A DNA stretch of 6,199 bases, from contig CAAFJY010000185.1 of NCBI GenBank assembly GCA_900763355.1, positions 1 through 6,199 of the forward strand, read 5' to 3'. The DNA comes from Clostridia bacterium (lineage in GTDB: Bacteria; Bacillota; Clostridia; Oscillospirales; Butyricicoccaceae). Positions 1 through 6,199 of this stretch are shown here, in pieces. Position 1 is the first letter of the stretch; every line of letters begins with the position of its first letter. The notes under the pieces were generated by a model. That model was not told the DNA's origin. It made no database searches and was given only the letters and a program-made list of their open reading frames with translations. Both the position numbers and the translations under genes were made by a program.

Positions 1-17
1 CCCCTTTTCATTTGATA

Positions 18-86
18 GACTCCGGTCGCCCGACACACGGGCTCCTGCGTCCTACGCCGCACTCGCGGCGCGGCGCAGAAGCGCCG
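18..86. other. Cluster of three GC-rich hairpins, non-coding
   Basis: Three perfect stem-loops follow one another. Arms 28-32 and 38-42 give a 5-bp stem with a 5-nt loop, and an outer 3-bp helix (18-20 with 49-51) could extend it. Arms 55-60 and 65-70 give a 6-bp stem with a 4-nt loop. Arms 71-76 and 81-86 give another 6-bp stem with a 4-nt loop. No gene is convincing here: the short plus-strand frame open from the window edge to a TAA at 87-89 is rich in Arg and Pro and has no recognisable domain. The stretch lies just beyond the gpsA terminator when read on the minus strand. It could be a dispersed intergenic repeat, the 3' end of a convergent transcript, or a small structured RNA. The pairing is seen directly; the role is unknown. 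Confidence 0.5.
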
Positions 87-87
87 T

Positions 88-115
88 AAAAACCGCCCCC
101 GTGGGGCGGCTTTTT
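88..115 (-). terminator. Intrinsic terminator after gpsA, probably bidirectional
   Basis: A 7-bp GC-only stem (93-99 with 103-109) closes a 3-nt loop. It has five A on the left (88-92) and five T on the right (111-115), so on either strand the hairpin is followed by a U-run. On the minus strand it starts about 10 nt after the gpsA TGA, which marks the end of the radical SAM-der-plsY-gpsA unit. The mirrored tracts mean it could also stop plus-strand transcripts arriving from the left. Confidence 0.85.
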
Positions 116-118
116 ATT

Positions 119-1135
119 TCATTTCCATTCCGCGTCGTGGCCGTCGTGCTCGGTGCGGAGAGCCCGCTGGAAGAGCCCGGGAATGACCCGATCCAGAGGC
201 TGCTCCCGGATGAGGACATCGTACATGGCCTGGCAGATGGGCATATCGGCCCCCAGAGAGAGTGTGAGCGCGTGGACGGCCTGGGTGGCATAATAGCCCT
301 CCACCACCATGCCCACCTCTTTGAGCGCTTCCTGCACGGGCATTCCACCGCCGATGAGCAGCCCGGCCCGCCGGTTGCGGGAATGCTGGGAGATGCAGGT
401 GACGATGAGATCCCCCACGCCGGAGAGCCCGGCGAAGGTCTCCTCCCGCCCGCCCAGCAGGACTCCCAGGCGGGACATCTCGGCGATGCCCCGGGTCATG
501 AGCATGGCCTTGGTGTTGTCCCCGTAGCCATAGCCGTCGCTGACGCCGGCGGCCAGAGCCATGATGTTTTTCATGGCGCCCCCCAGCTCGGCGCTCACCA
601 GATCGGGGGACGTATACACGCGAAAATAGTCGGTGCACACCGCGCTCTGCACCAGCTCGGCCGCCGCTCGGCTGGGAGAAGCCGCCACCACGGCGGTGGG
701 GAGGCGGCGGCTGACCTCCTCCGCATGAGAAGGGCCGGTCAGCGCGACCACGGGGCAGGCCTTGCCCAGCTCCCGGGAGACGGTCTCACTGAGCAAACAG
801 CAGCCGTGCTCCAGGTCAAAGCCCTTGCTCAAAAGGACCAGAACCTGGTCCTCCGTCACCACGTCCCGAAGCCTCCGGGCCGTTTCGGCCACGGCATAGG
901 AGGGGGTGGCGAGGATGACGATGGGGCGCCCGGCGGCACAGGCAATATCATCGGTGAACAGGATGTTTTCCGGCAGAGTCACGCCCGGGAGCACCCGGGG
1001 ACTGCACCGGTCTTTTTTCAGCAGGGCCGTGGTCTCCGGCCGGTGGGACCAGACGGACACCTGGTGCCCCTTTTCGGCCAGGAGCTTGGACATGGCCAGA
1101 CCCCAGCCGCCGCTGCCCAGGACTGCGAGCTTCAT
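119..1135 (-). CDS. gpsA: NAD(P)H-dependent glycerol-3-phosphate dehydrogenase GpsA
   Basis: Cytosolic enzyme reducing dihydroxyacetone phosphate to sn-glycerol-3-phosphate, the backbone precursor for phospholipids. The product is 338 aa, the usual family length. The N-terminal Rossmann fold carries GSGGWG at residues 7-12. Further family blocks are SKGF (102-105), TGPSHAEE (133-140), the AELGGAMKN block (182-190) with the catalytic Lys expected at K189, the GDNTKA region (205-210), GLSGVGDL (236-243) and SRNRR (252-256). The frame stays open upstream to 1729, but homology begins at the ATG at 1135, which has a strong AGGAGG site 5 nt before it. The start overlaps the plsY stop as ATGA, so translation is probably coupled to plsY, which uses this enzyme's product. 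A terminator follows. All expected blocks are present and nothing looks broken. Confidence 0.96.
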   Translation of the reverse strand: MKLAVLGSGGWGLAMSKLLAEKGHQVSVWSHRPETTALLKKDRCSPRVLPGVTLPENILFTDDIACAAGRPIVILATPSYAVAETARRLRDVVTEDQVLVLLSKGFDLEHGCCLLSETVSRELGKACPVVALTGPSHAEEVSRRLPTAVVAASPSRAAAELVQSAVCTDYFRVYTSPDLVSAELGGAMKNIMALAAGVSDGYGYGDNTKAMLMTRGIAEMSRLGVLLGGREETFAGLSGVGDLIVTCISQHSRNRRAGLLIGGGMPVQEALKEVGMVVEGYYATQAVHALTLSLGADMPICQAMYDVLIREQPLDRVIPGLFQRALRTEHDGHDAEWK

Positions 1136-1752
1136 GGCTTCCTCCTTTTTGCGATGACGGTGGGCTTTTCTTCCCCCCGGAGGATGCGGGAGATGTTGCT
1201 CCGGTGCATCCAGAAGAGGGCGATGCAAAGCCCGGTGACGAACAACGTGTAGACGGTTCCCTCCTTGAGCAGGAGGCAGAAAATCGGGGCGGCCGCGGCG
1301 GCCGAAAGAGACCCGATGGACACCGTCCGGGTACAGGCGACCGCCAAGGCGAACACCGCCGCTGCGGCCGCCAGGAGCCGGAGATCCAGCAAAGCCACGA
1401 TGGCCGTACAGCAAAGGACGCCTTTTCCGCCGCGGAAGTGATAGTACACCGGGCGGACGTGGCCCACCACGGCGAAGCCGCCGCCGATGACCAATCCCCA
1501 GACGGTCCCCAGAAGCAAGCGAGCCAGCACGATCGCCAAAACGGTTTTGCCCAGATCGATCACAGCCACCAAAGCAGCGTTGGCCACGCCATAAGTTCGC
1601 AGTGCGTTGGTAAGCCCTGCGTTGCCGCTGCCGAATTGCCGAATATCCTCCCCATGCCGGGTGAAGGATGCGATGATGGCTCCGCTGACGGAGCCCAGGA
1701 GATATGCGCCTGCCGCTGCCAGGACCCAAGCCCAGGCCGACTGTGCATACAC
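1132..1752 (-). CDS. plsY: Acyl-phosphate:glycerol-3-phosphate acyltransferase PlsY
   Basis: Integral membrane enzyme that moves the acyl group from acyl-phosphate (made by PlsX) to position 1 of sn-glycerol-3-phosphate, giving lysophosphatidic acid. The 206 aa are dominated by hydrophobic segments (about 7-28, 56-80, 84-100, 113-140 and 151-181). The three family motifs are visible: GSGNAGLTN at 41-49, GHVRPVYYHFRGGKGV at 97-112 (phosphate-binding loop), and HRSNI with its conserved His and Asn at 183-187. The usual GNPG reads GNAG, which I believe is common in this lineage. The start is GTG at 1752, 5 nt after an AGAGGCGAGG site; an ATG 4 nt further on (1748) is out of frame. The gap to der is 49 bp and the last 4 bp overlap gpsA, which supplies the substrate. 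No plsX is in the window. Confidence 0.95.
   Translation of the reverse strand: MYAQSAWAWVLAAAGAYLLGSVSGAIIASFTRHGEDIRQFGSGNAGLTNALRTYGVANAALVAVIDLGKTVLAIVLARLLLGTVWGLVIGGGFAVVGHVRPVYYHFRGGKGVLCCTAIVALLDLRLLAAAAAVFALAVACTRTVSIGSLSAAAAAPIFCLLLKEGTVYTLFVTGLCIALFWMHRSNISRILRGEEKPTVIAKRRKP
1141..1147 (-). promoter_or_regulatory. Ribosome binding site of gpsA inside the plsY 3' end
   Basis: The minus strand reads AAGGAGG, preceded by more A, with a 5-nt spacer to the ATG at 1135. The site lies within the last plsY codons, which explains the basic C-terminus of PlsY (residues 202-206, KRRKP). It fixes the gpsA start although the reading frame is open far upstream. Confidence 0.85.
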
Positions 1753-1757
1753 GAAAA

Positions 1758-1767
1758 CCTCGCCTCT
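1758..1767 (-). promoter_or_regulatory. Ribosome binding site deciding the plsY GTG start
   Basis: The minus strand reads AGAGGCGAGG, followed after 5 nt by GTG (1752-1750), then by an ATG at 1748 in another frame. The spacing favours the GTG, and only that frame carries the PlsY motifs. The weaker match to AGGAGG together with a GTG suggests lower initiation than at gpsA. Confidence 0.65.
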
Positions 1768-1801
1768 TTTCTTTGGTACAGGGGCGTGCGCCCGGATGGG
1801 T

Positions 1802-3130
<1,329 letters not shown>

Positions 3131-3154
3131 GGTGCATCCTCCTTTCTATCCTTA

Positions 3155-4468
3155 TCATTGGTCGATTTCCAGTAATGTATCCAAAAAGACGCCGCCGTCG
3201 ATCTCCACCGGGAGAACGCGGGCATGGAGTGCCTGAGACAGCTCCTCTACCGTGACGTCGTCCAAAAAGACGTTTTCCTTGTCCCGGAGCATGACGCCGG
3301 GGAGCATCAGCCGCTCACCCAGGAGCTTTCCCCGCAGCTGGTCCCGCAGGTCTCCCCCGGTGACCAGGCCGGAGACGTCCACCGTCTCCCCGAAAAACAC
3401 GTTGCGGATGCCCACCACCCGTGCCTGGAGCCCCGGGCATTTTTCCCGGACCAGGTCCACCATCCGCTCCATGAAGGGGGCGGCGGCCATGCCGCAGGCC
3501 ACGGTAACGGGGCTGGGGGCGGGGATGGGCGCTTCTTCGCACAAAAGAGCGCCCCGAAGCTCCTCCTCGAAAAGGGACATGAGCCCCACGCCGTTGTCCA
3601 GCTGGGGATAGCCCTCGTAGTATTCCGGGCCGGGCAGGGGGAGCTGCGCCTTGAGATAGAGCTCGTCGGCGGCGGAGACGATCGCCCGGCCATATTCTTT
3701 CTGATTTTTGCCCCGTTGAGCATCGATGACGGAAAGGATCGCCCGGGCCTCCCGTTCCCTCACGGGGGTGAGGGGCGCAAGCCCCTCCCGGTGCCGGGTC
3801 AGGCCCACGGGCACCACCGCCACGCTGTCCACCGAGGGGTAGAGGGCCGACAGGTCAGCCAGGGTCTTTTCCAGCGCCGCCCCGTCGTTCCAGCCGGGGC
3901 AGCAGACGATCTGGGCATGGATGCGGATGCCCGCCCGGGCAAAGGCATAAAGATGCCGCAGGCTCTCGCCCCCCCGGGGATTCCCCAGCATCCGAGTGCG
4001 GAGCTCGGGATCGGTGGTATGAACCGAGATGTTCAGGGGGGAGATGTTCATCCGGACGATCCGCCTGGCATCCTCGTCGCTGAGATTGGTCATGGTGATG
4101 TAATTGCCCAAAAGAAAGGACAGCCGCGCGTCATCGTCCTTGAAATAAAGGCTCTTGCGCATCCCCCGGGGCAGCTGGTCGATGAAGCAGAAGACGCACC
4201 GGTTAGCGCAGCCCCGCTGGGCGTCCATGAGATAAGTCTCAAACTCCAGGCCCAGGTCCTGCCCCTCTTTTTTGTGGACAGAAACCGAACGGCGGCGTCC
4301 CTCCGCCCCCTCTACCGTCAAAAGCAAGCGGGAGTCATAGGCATAAAACTTATAATCCATCACATCGTGGATGGGATGTCCCCCAATGGAGATCAGGGTC
4401 TCCCCCACCCGGAGGCCGGCCTTTTCTCCCGGGGAGCCGGGATCGATCTTGGTGATGACTGCGGCCAT
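3155..4468 (-). CDS. PDZ-like / radical SAM / DUF512 protein of unknown function
   Basis: The product is 437 aa. Residues 1-55 look like a PDZ-like module (the DPGSPGEKAGLRVGE block with SIGGHPI). A radical SAM-type segment follows: RGCANRCVFCFIDQLPRGMR holds a canonical CX3CX2C triad (C87, C91, C94) expected to bind a 4Fe-4S cluster and S-adenosylmethionine. It is followed by the family blocks SLYFKDDDARLSFL (106-119), SPLNISVH (143-150), MLGNPR (160-165) and VVPVGLTRHRE (218-228). The C-terminal DUF512 part ends with FFGETVDVSGLVTGGDL (358-374). It is expected to be cytosolic: there is no signal peptide or membrane segment. No substrate is established to my knowledge. The family commonly precedes der in Clostridia, as here. 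The start at 4468 fits the PDZ beginning; the longer frame to 4537 would run through the terminator, and its ribosome site is 11-12 nt away. Confidence 0.92.
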   Translation of the reverse strand: MAAVITKIDPGSPGEKAGLRVGETLISIGGHPIHDVMDYKFYAYDSRLLLTVEGAEGRRRSVSVHKKEGQDLGLEFETYLMDAQRGCANRCVFCFIDQLPRGMRKSLYFKDDDARLSFLLGNYITMTNLSDEDARRIVRMNISPLNISVHTTDPELRTRMLGNPRGGESLRHLYAFARAGIRIHAQIVCCPGWNDGAALEKTLADLSALYPSVDSVAVVPVGLTRHREGLAPLTPVREREARAILSVIDAQRGKNQKEYGRAIVSAADELYLKAQLPLPGPEYYEGYPQLDNGVGLMSLFEEELRGALLCEEAPIPAPSPVTVACGMAAAPFMERMVDLVREKCPGLQARVVGIRNVFFGETVDVSGLVTGGDLRDQLRGKLLGERLMLPGVMLRDKENVFLDDVTVEELSQALHARVLPVEIDGGVFLDTLLEIDQ

Positions 4469-4479
4469 AGGCGGATCTT

Positions 4480-4487
4480 CCCTCCTT
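4480..4487 (-). promoter_or_regulatory. Ribosome binding site of the DUF512 gene, long spacing
   Basis: The minus strand reads AAGGAGGG, then 11 nt to the ATG at 4468. The match is strong but the spacer is longer than the 5-8 nt of the other genes here. No in-frame start codon lies nearer. It begins about 12 nt past the U-run of the preceding terminator. Confidence 0.6.
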
Positions 4488-4499
4488 CTTCGGCGGTAT

Positions 4500-4530
4500 A
4501 AAAAATGGAGAAGGTGTTTGCCCTCTCCAT
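4500..4530 (-). terminator. Intrinsic terminator between rpmF and the DUF512 gene
   Basis: The stem pairs 4505-4511 with 4524-4530 and 4513-4514 with 4521-4522, with one A-C mismatch and a 6-nt loop (4515-4520). On the minus strand the stem runs into six U (4505-4500). It starts 16 nt after the rpmF stop, so it should end the yceD-rpmF transcript wholly or in part. The genes beyond it need read-through or their own promoter; I found no good hexamer pair in the gap. Confidence 0.8.
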
Positions 4531-4546
4531 TTCTCATGCTGTTGCT

Positions 4547-4735
4547 TTAGTTTTCCTCTGCGACTTCGAGAACCTTACGGCCGGCATAATAGCCGCAGGC
4601 CTTACAGGCTCTGTGGGACAGGACGGGCTCGCCGCACTTGGGGCACTTGACCAGTCCGGGCAACGCCAGCTTCCAGTGGGAGCTACGCCGCTTGTTCCGA
4701 CGCTGTTTGGAAATTCGCGCTCTGGGTACTGCCAT
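4547..4735 (-). CDS. rpmF: 50S ribosomal protein L32
   Basis: Small zinc-ribbon protein of the large ribosomal subunit. The product is 62 aa. The basic N-terminus ([17 protein letters not shown]) and the [15 protein letters not shown] stretch are typical of bL32. Two CXXC pairs (C31/C34 and C44/C47) form the zinc ribbon, so this is the cysteine-bearing, zinc-binding form, not the cysteine-free paralogue made under zinc limitation in some bacteria. The ATG at 4735 follows AGGAGGTG by 5 nt. yceD is 36 bp upstream, the yceD-rpmF pairing being conserved across many bacteria, and a terminator follows. Confidence 0.97.
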   Translation of the reverse strand: MAVPRARISKQRRNKRRSSHWKLALPGLVKCPKCGEPVLSHRACKACGYYAGRKVLEVAEEN

Positions 4736-4771
4736 TTGGACACCTCCTCAATCTATGGAAACCATATTTGT

Positions 4772-5293
4772 TTACTTGTTTTCTTTTTGTTGATCCAGGA
4801 GCTTCTGCAAAACAGCCAACCGTGGGTCGATCTGCCGGAGATCGCAGCCGCAAGGCCCCTCGTTCAGGTTCTTGCCGCATTTCGGGCACAAGCCCTTGCA
4901 GTCCTCCCGGCAGAGGACGGTCATCTCCATGTCCAGGATGAGCTCCGGGATTAGGATGTCGTCCAGCTCCACCGTGTCGGATTCCACCAGGAAGAGCTCG
5001 TCGCTCTGCTCATCCTCGCCGTTGGCCAGGCTCCGCACCAAAACAAAGTCCACCGGGGTCGCTTTGTCATATTCCACCGGCCTGCCGCAGCGGGCACAGT
5101 GCGTATGGACCCGGGCTTCCGCCTGGGCCGAGAGGGTGATGACGCCGGAATTGTCGGTGACGCTCCCCCGAAGCCGCACGGGCTCGGGAAAGGGATACTC
5201 AAAAGAGACTTCCTCTTGGCTGAGATTTGTGGTATAATCAAAGCACAAGCAACGCCCCGGCAGCGACGCCAGGTCCTGCAAACGGATCTGCAT
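4772..5293 (-). CDS. yceD: YceD/DUF177 family protein linked to 23S rRNA
   Basis: The product is 173 aa. YceD/DUF177 proteins sit next to rpmF in most bacteria and have been linked to 23S rRNA accumulation or large-subunit assembly; the molecular role is not settled. The visible metal-binding candidates are CARC (C66, C69), then CREDCKGLCPKCGKNL with C128, C132, C136 and C139, and C148/C150 near the end. This matches the Firmicutes form (YlbN-like). An acidic stretch at 92-112 lies between the two Cys groups. The frame extends to 5353, but the ATG at 5293 has AGAAGGAG 5 nt away and lies about 25 nt after the predicted transcription start, whereas the longer start would fall at the -35 box. 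It leads the rpmF unit. No membrane segment is seen, so a cytosolic location is inferred. Confidence 0.92.
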   Translation of the reverse strand: MQIRLQDLASLPGRCLCFDYTTNLSQEEVSFEYPFPEPVRLRGSVTDNSGVITLSAQAEARVHTHCARCGRPVEYDKATPVDFVLVRSLANGEDEQSDELFLVESDTVELDDILIPELILDMEMTVLCREDCKGLCPKCGKNLNEGPCGCDLRQIDPRLAVLQKLLDQQKENK

Positions 5294-5324
5294 AAAAACT
5301 CCTTCTCGCGATAACGCAAAATTT

Positions 5325-5353
5325 ATTATAGAAACCCGCGGGGAAAAAGTCAA
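5325..5353 (-). promoter_or_regulatory. Sigma-A-type promoter of yceD-rpmF
   Basis: On the minus strand a TTGACT -35 box (5353-5348) is followed by a 17-bp spacer and a perfect TATAAT -10 box (5330-5325). Transcription should start near 5318, giving a leader of about 25 nt before the yceD ATG, with its ribosome site at 5306-5299. Such a near-consensus promoter suits high expression of a ribosomal protein gene. Confidence 0.88.
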
Positions 5354-5371
5354 GCCCTTTTTGCGAAATGC

Positions 5372-5421
5372 CCCCCATTTTCGGGAAAAGACGCGCCTTT
5401 GCCCCCATTTTCAAGGAAAGA
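5372..5421. repeat. Imperfect 20-bp direct repeat, 30-bp period
   Basis: Positions 5372-5391 and 5402-5421 match at 17 of 20 bases, the first 11 (CCCCCATTTTC) being identical. The 30-bp period is close to three helical turns. The repeats lie upstream of the yceD -35 box and within the probable leader of the pseudouridine synthase gene; the second copy includes most of that gene's ribosome site. They could be a local duplication or a paired operator. Their identity is seen; any function is inference. Confidence 0.55.
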
Positions 5422-5423
5422 GG
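5415..5423 (+). promoter_or_regulatory. Ribosome binding site of the pseudouridine synthase gene
   Basis: The plus strand reads GGAAAGAGG, with 8 nt between it and the ATG at 5432. It is a moderate match and overlaps the second copy of the 30-bp-period repeat. It supports 5432 as the start. Confidence 0.6.
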
Positions 5424-5431
5424 CCCCAGTT

Positions 5432-6199
5432 ATGAGAGAGCTCACCATCGGTCCCAACGACGCCGGCCAGCGGCTGGACAAATATCTCACCAAGGCGCTC
5501 CCCGCCCTGCCCCAATCCCTGCTGCACAAATACATCCGGCTCAAGCGGATCAAGGTGGGGGAAAAGCGGGCCGAGCTGTCCTATCGCCTGGCGGAGGGAG
5601 ACGTACTCCAATTATATATCAATGACGAGTTTTTTCAAGCCCCCGACCCGGATCAGGCCTGGAAAAAGGTCCGTCCCCAGCTGGATATCCTCTATGAGGA
5701 CGAGCACATCCTCCTGGTGAACAAGCCCGCAGGTCTCGTGGTTCACGAGGACGAGAGCCAGACTCCGAATACCCTCATCAATCAGATCAAAGCCTACCTC
5801 TTTCAAAGCGGGGCATGGGATCCGAAGAGCGAGCGCAGCTTTGTCCCCGCCCTGTGCAACCGCATCGACCGCAACACCGGCGGCATCGTCCTGGCCGCCA
5901 AGACGGCCCCGGCCCTGCGCATCCTGAATGAAAAGATCCGGGATCGGGAGATCGCGAAATATTATCTCTGTCTCGTCCACGGGACGCCAAAGCCCGCCTC
6001 CGGCACACTGAAAAACTATCTTCGCCGGGACACGGATAAAAAACAGGTTTTCGTCGAACGGAACAAAACCAAGGACAATCTCACCGCCCTCCTCCATTAC
6101 CAGGTGAAGGAGAGCCGGGGCGGCCTCTCCCTGGTGGAATGTGAACTCCTCACCGGCCGGACCCACCAGATCCGCGTCCTGATGGCCCAGGCGGGCCAC
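5432..6199 (+). CDS. RluA-family pseudouridine synthase with S4 domain, 3' end cut by window
   Basis: Converts specific uridines in RNA (most likely 23S rRNA, perhaps tRNA) to pseudouridine. The 256 codons in view run open to the edge. An S4 RNA-binding domain covers about residues 12-60 (GQRLDKYLTK onward). The catalytic domain follows with DEHILLVNKPAGLVVHEDE (90-108), then CNRIDRNTGGIVLAAK (142-157) with the catalytic Asp expected at D146, KYYLCLVHG (176-184) containing the conserved Tyr, and LLTGRTHQIR (239-248). Compared with the common HRLDRDTSG, the Asn before Arg and the NTGG ending mark a Firmicutes subgroup. The missing part should be some tens of residues, beginning after the AGH that normally precedes a P-L-x-GD block. 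It is divergent from yceD. Its exact target cannot be read from sequence, so no symbol is given. Confidence 0.93.
   Translation, partial: MRELTIGPNDAGQRLDKYLTKALPALPQSLLHKYIRLKRIKVGEKRAELSYRLAEGDVLQLYINDEFFQAPDPDQAWKKVRPQLDILYEDEHILLVNKPAGLVVHEDESQTPNTLINQIKAYLFQSGAWDPKSERSFVPALCNRIDRNTGGIVLAAKTAPALRILNEKIRDREIAKYYLCLVHGTPKPASGTLKNYLRRDTDKKQVFVERNKTKDNLTALLHYQVKESRGGLSLVECELLTGRTHQIRVLMAQAGH

Noticed and set aside
101..1252. Plus-strand open frame of 383 codons antisense to gpsA
   Set aside because: It starts within the terminator region, has low-complexity His/Gly/Ala composition and no homology blocks.
1136..1729. N-terminal extension of gpsA across plsY
   Set aside because: The extension lies over PlsY in another frame, and GpsA homology and the ribosome site both begin at 1135.
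1782..1793. Perfect 4-bp-stem palindrome in the der-plsY gap
   Set aside because: The stem is short and has no U-run after it, so it is unlikely to be a terminator; such GC palindromes are expected at this base composition.
4493..4500. TTATAC as a -10 box for the DUF512 gene
   Set aside because: No -35-like hexamer lies 16-18 bp upstream, and a start there would leave almost no leader before the ribosome site; the T-run belongs to the terminator.
3224..4501. Plus-strand open frame of 425 codons antisense to the DUF512 gene
   Set aside because: The opposite strand carries clear radical SAM motifs; this frame has none and is Pro/His/Gly-rich shadow sequence.
5294..5353. Upstream in-frame start adding 20 residues to YceD
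   Set aside because: The longer start would lie at the -35 box of the promoter, so it would not be in the transcript, and the ATG at 5293 has a well-placed ribosome site.
5612..6199. Minus-strand open frame running to the window edge
   Set aside because: It is antisense to the RluA-family gene, whose motifs are unambiguous on the plus strand.

Overview
The window reads as a chromosomal housekeeping locus from a GC-rich (about 60% by eye) member of the Firmicutes/Clostridia, most likely an Oscillospiraceae-type gut bacterium (Flavonifractor/Oscillibacter-like). The taxonomic call is inference. It rests on strong AGGAGG-type Shine-Dalgarno sites, the order DUF512 radical SAM protein - der - plsY - gpsA, a yceD-rpmF pair, and a GNAG variant of the PlsY motif. 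I see no mobile element, CRISPR array, tRNA or rRNA.

Layout, left to right. Positions 1-118 are non-coding and hold a run of GC-rich hairpins, the last being an intrinsic terminator (88-115) just beyond gpsA. Six genes then lie on the minus strand, transcribed right to left: yceD (5293-4772), rpmF (4735-4547), the DUF512/radical SAM gene (4468-3155), der (3130-1802), plsY (1752-1132) and gpsA (1135-119). A textbook sigma-A promoter (TTGACT, 17 bp, TATAAT) sits before yceD. A second intrinsic terminator lies between rpmF and the radical SAM gene, so the set is probably a short yceD-rpmF unit plus a four-gene unit fed by read-through or by a promoter I could not find. From 5432 to the right edge a gene runs the other way: an S4-domain RluA-family pseudouridine synthase, cut off by the window end. 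The 138-bp divergent gap holds the yceD promoter and an imperfect 20-bp direct repeat with a 30-bp period.

How the genes work together. Two themes are mixed. Ribosome: L32 (rpmF), YceD (linked to 23S rRNA), the GTPase Der (50S maturation) and the pseudouridine synthase. Membrane lipid: GpsA makes sn-glycerol-3-phosphate and PlsY acylates it; their genes overlap by 4 bp (ATGA) and are probably translationally coupled. The PDZ-like/radical SAM/DUF512 protein is the one member without an established function and is the most interesting gene here. I did not find a new multi-gene system; the rest looks like ordinary core genome.
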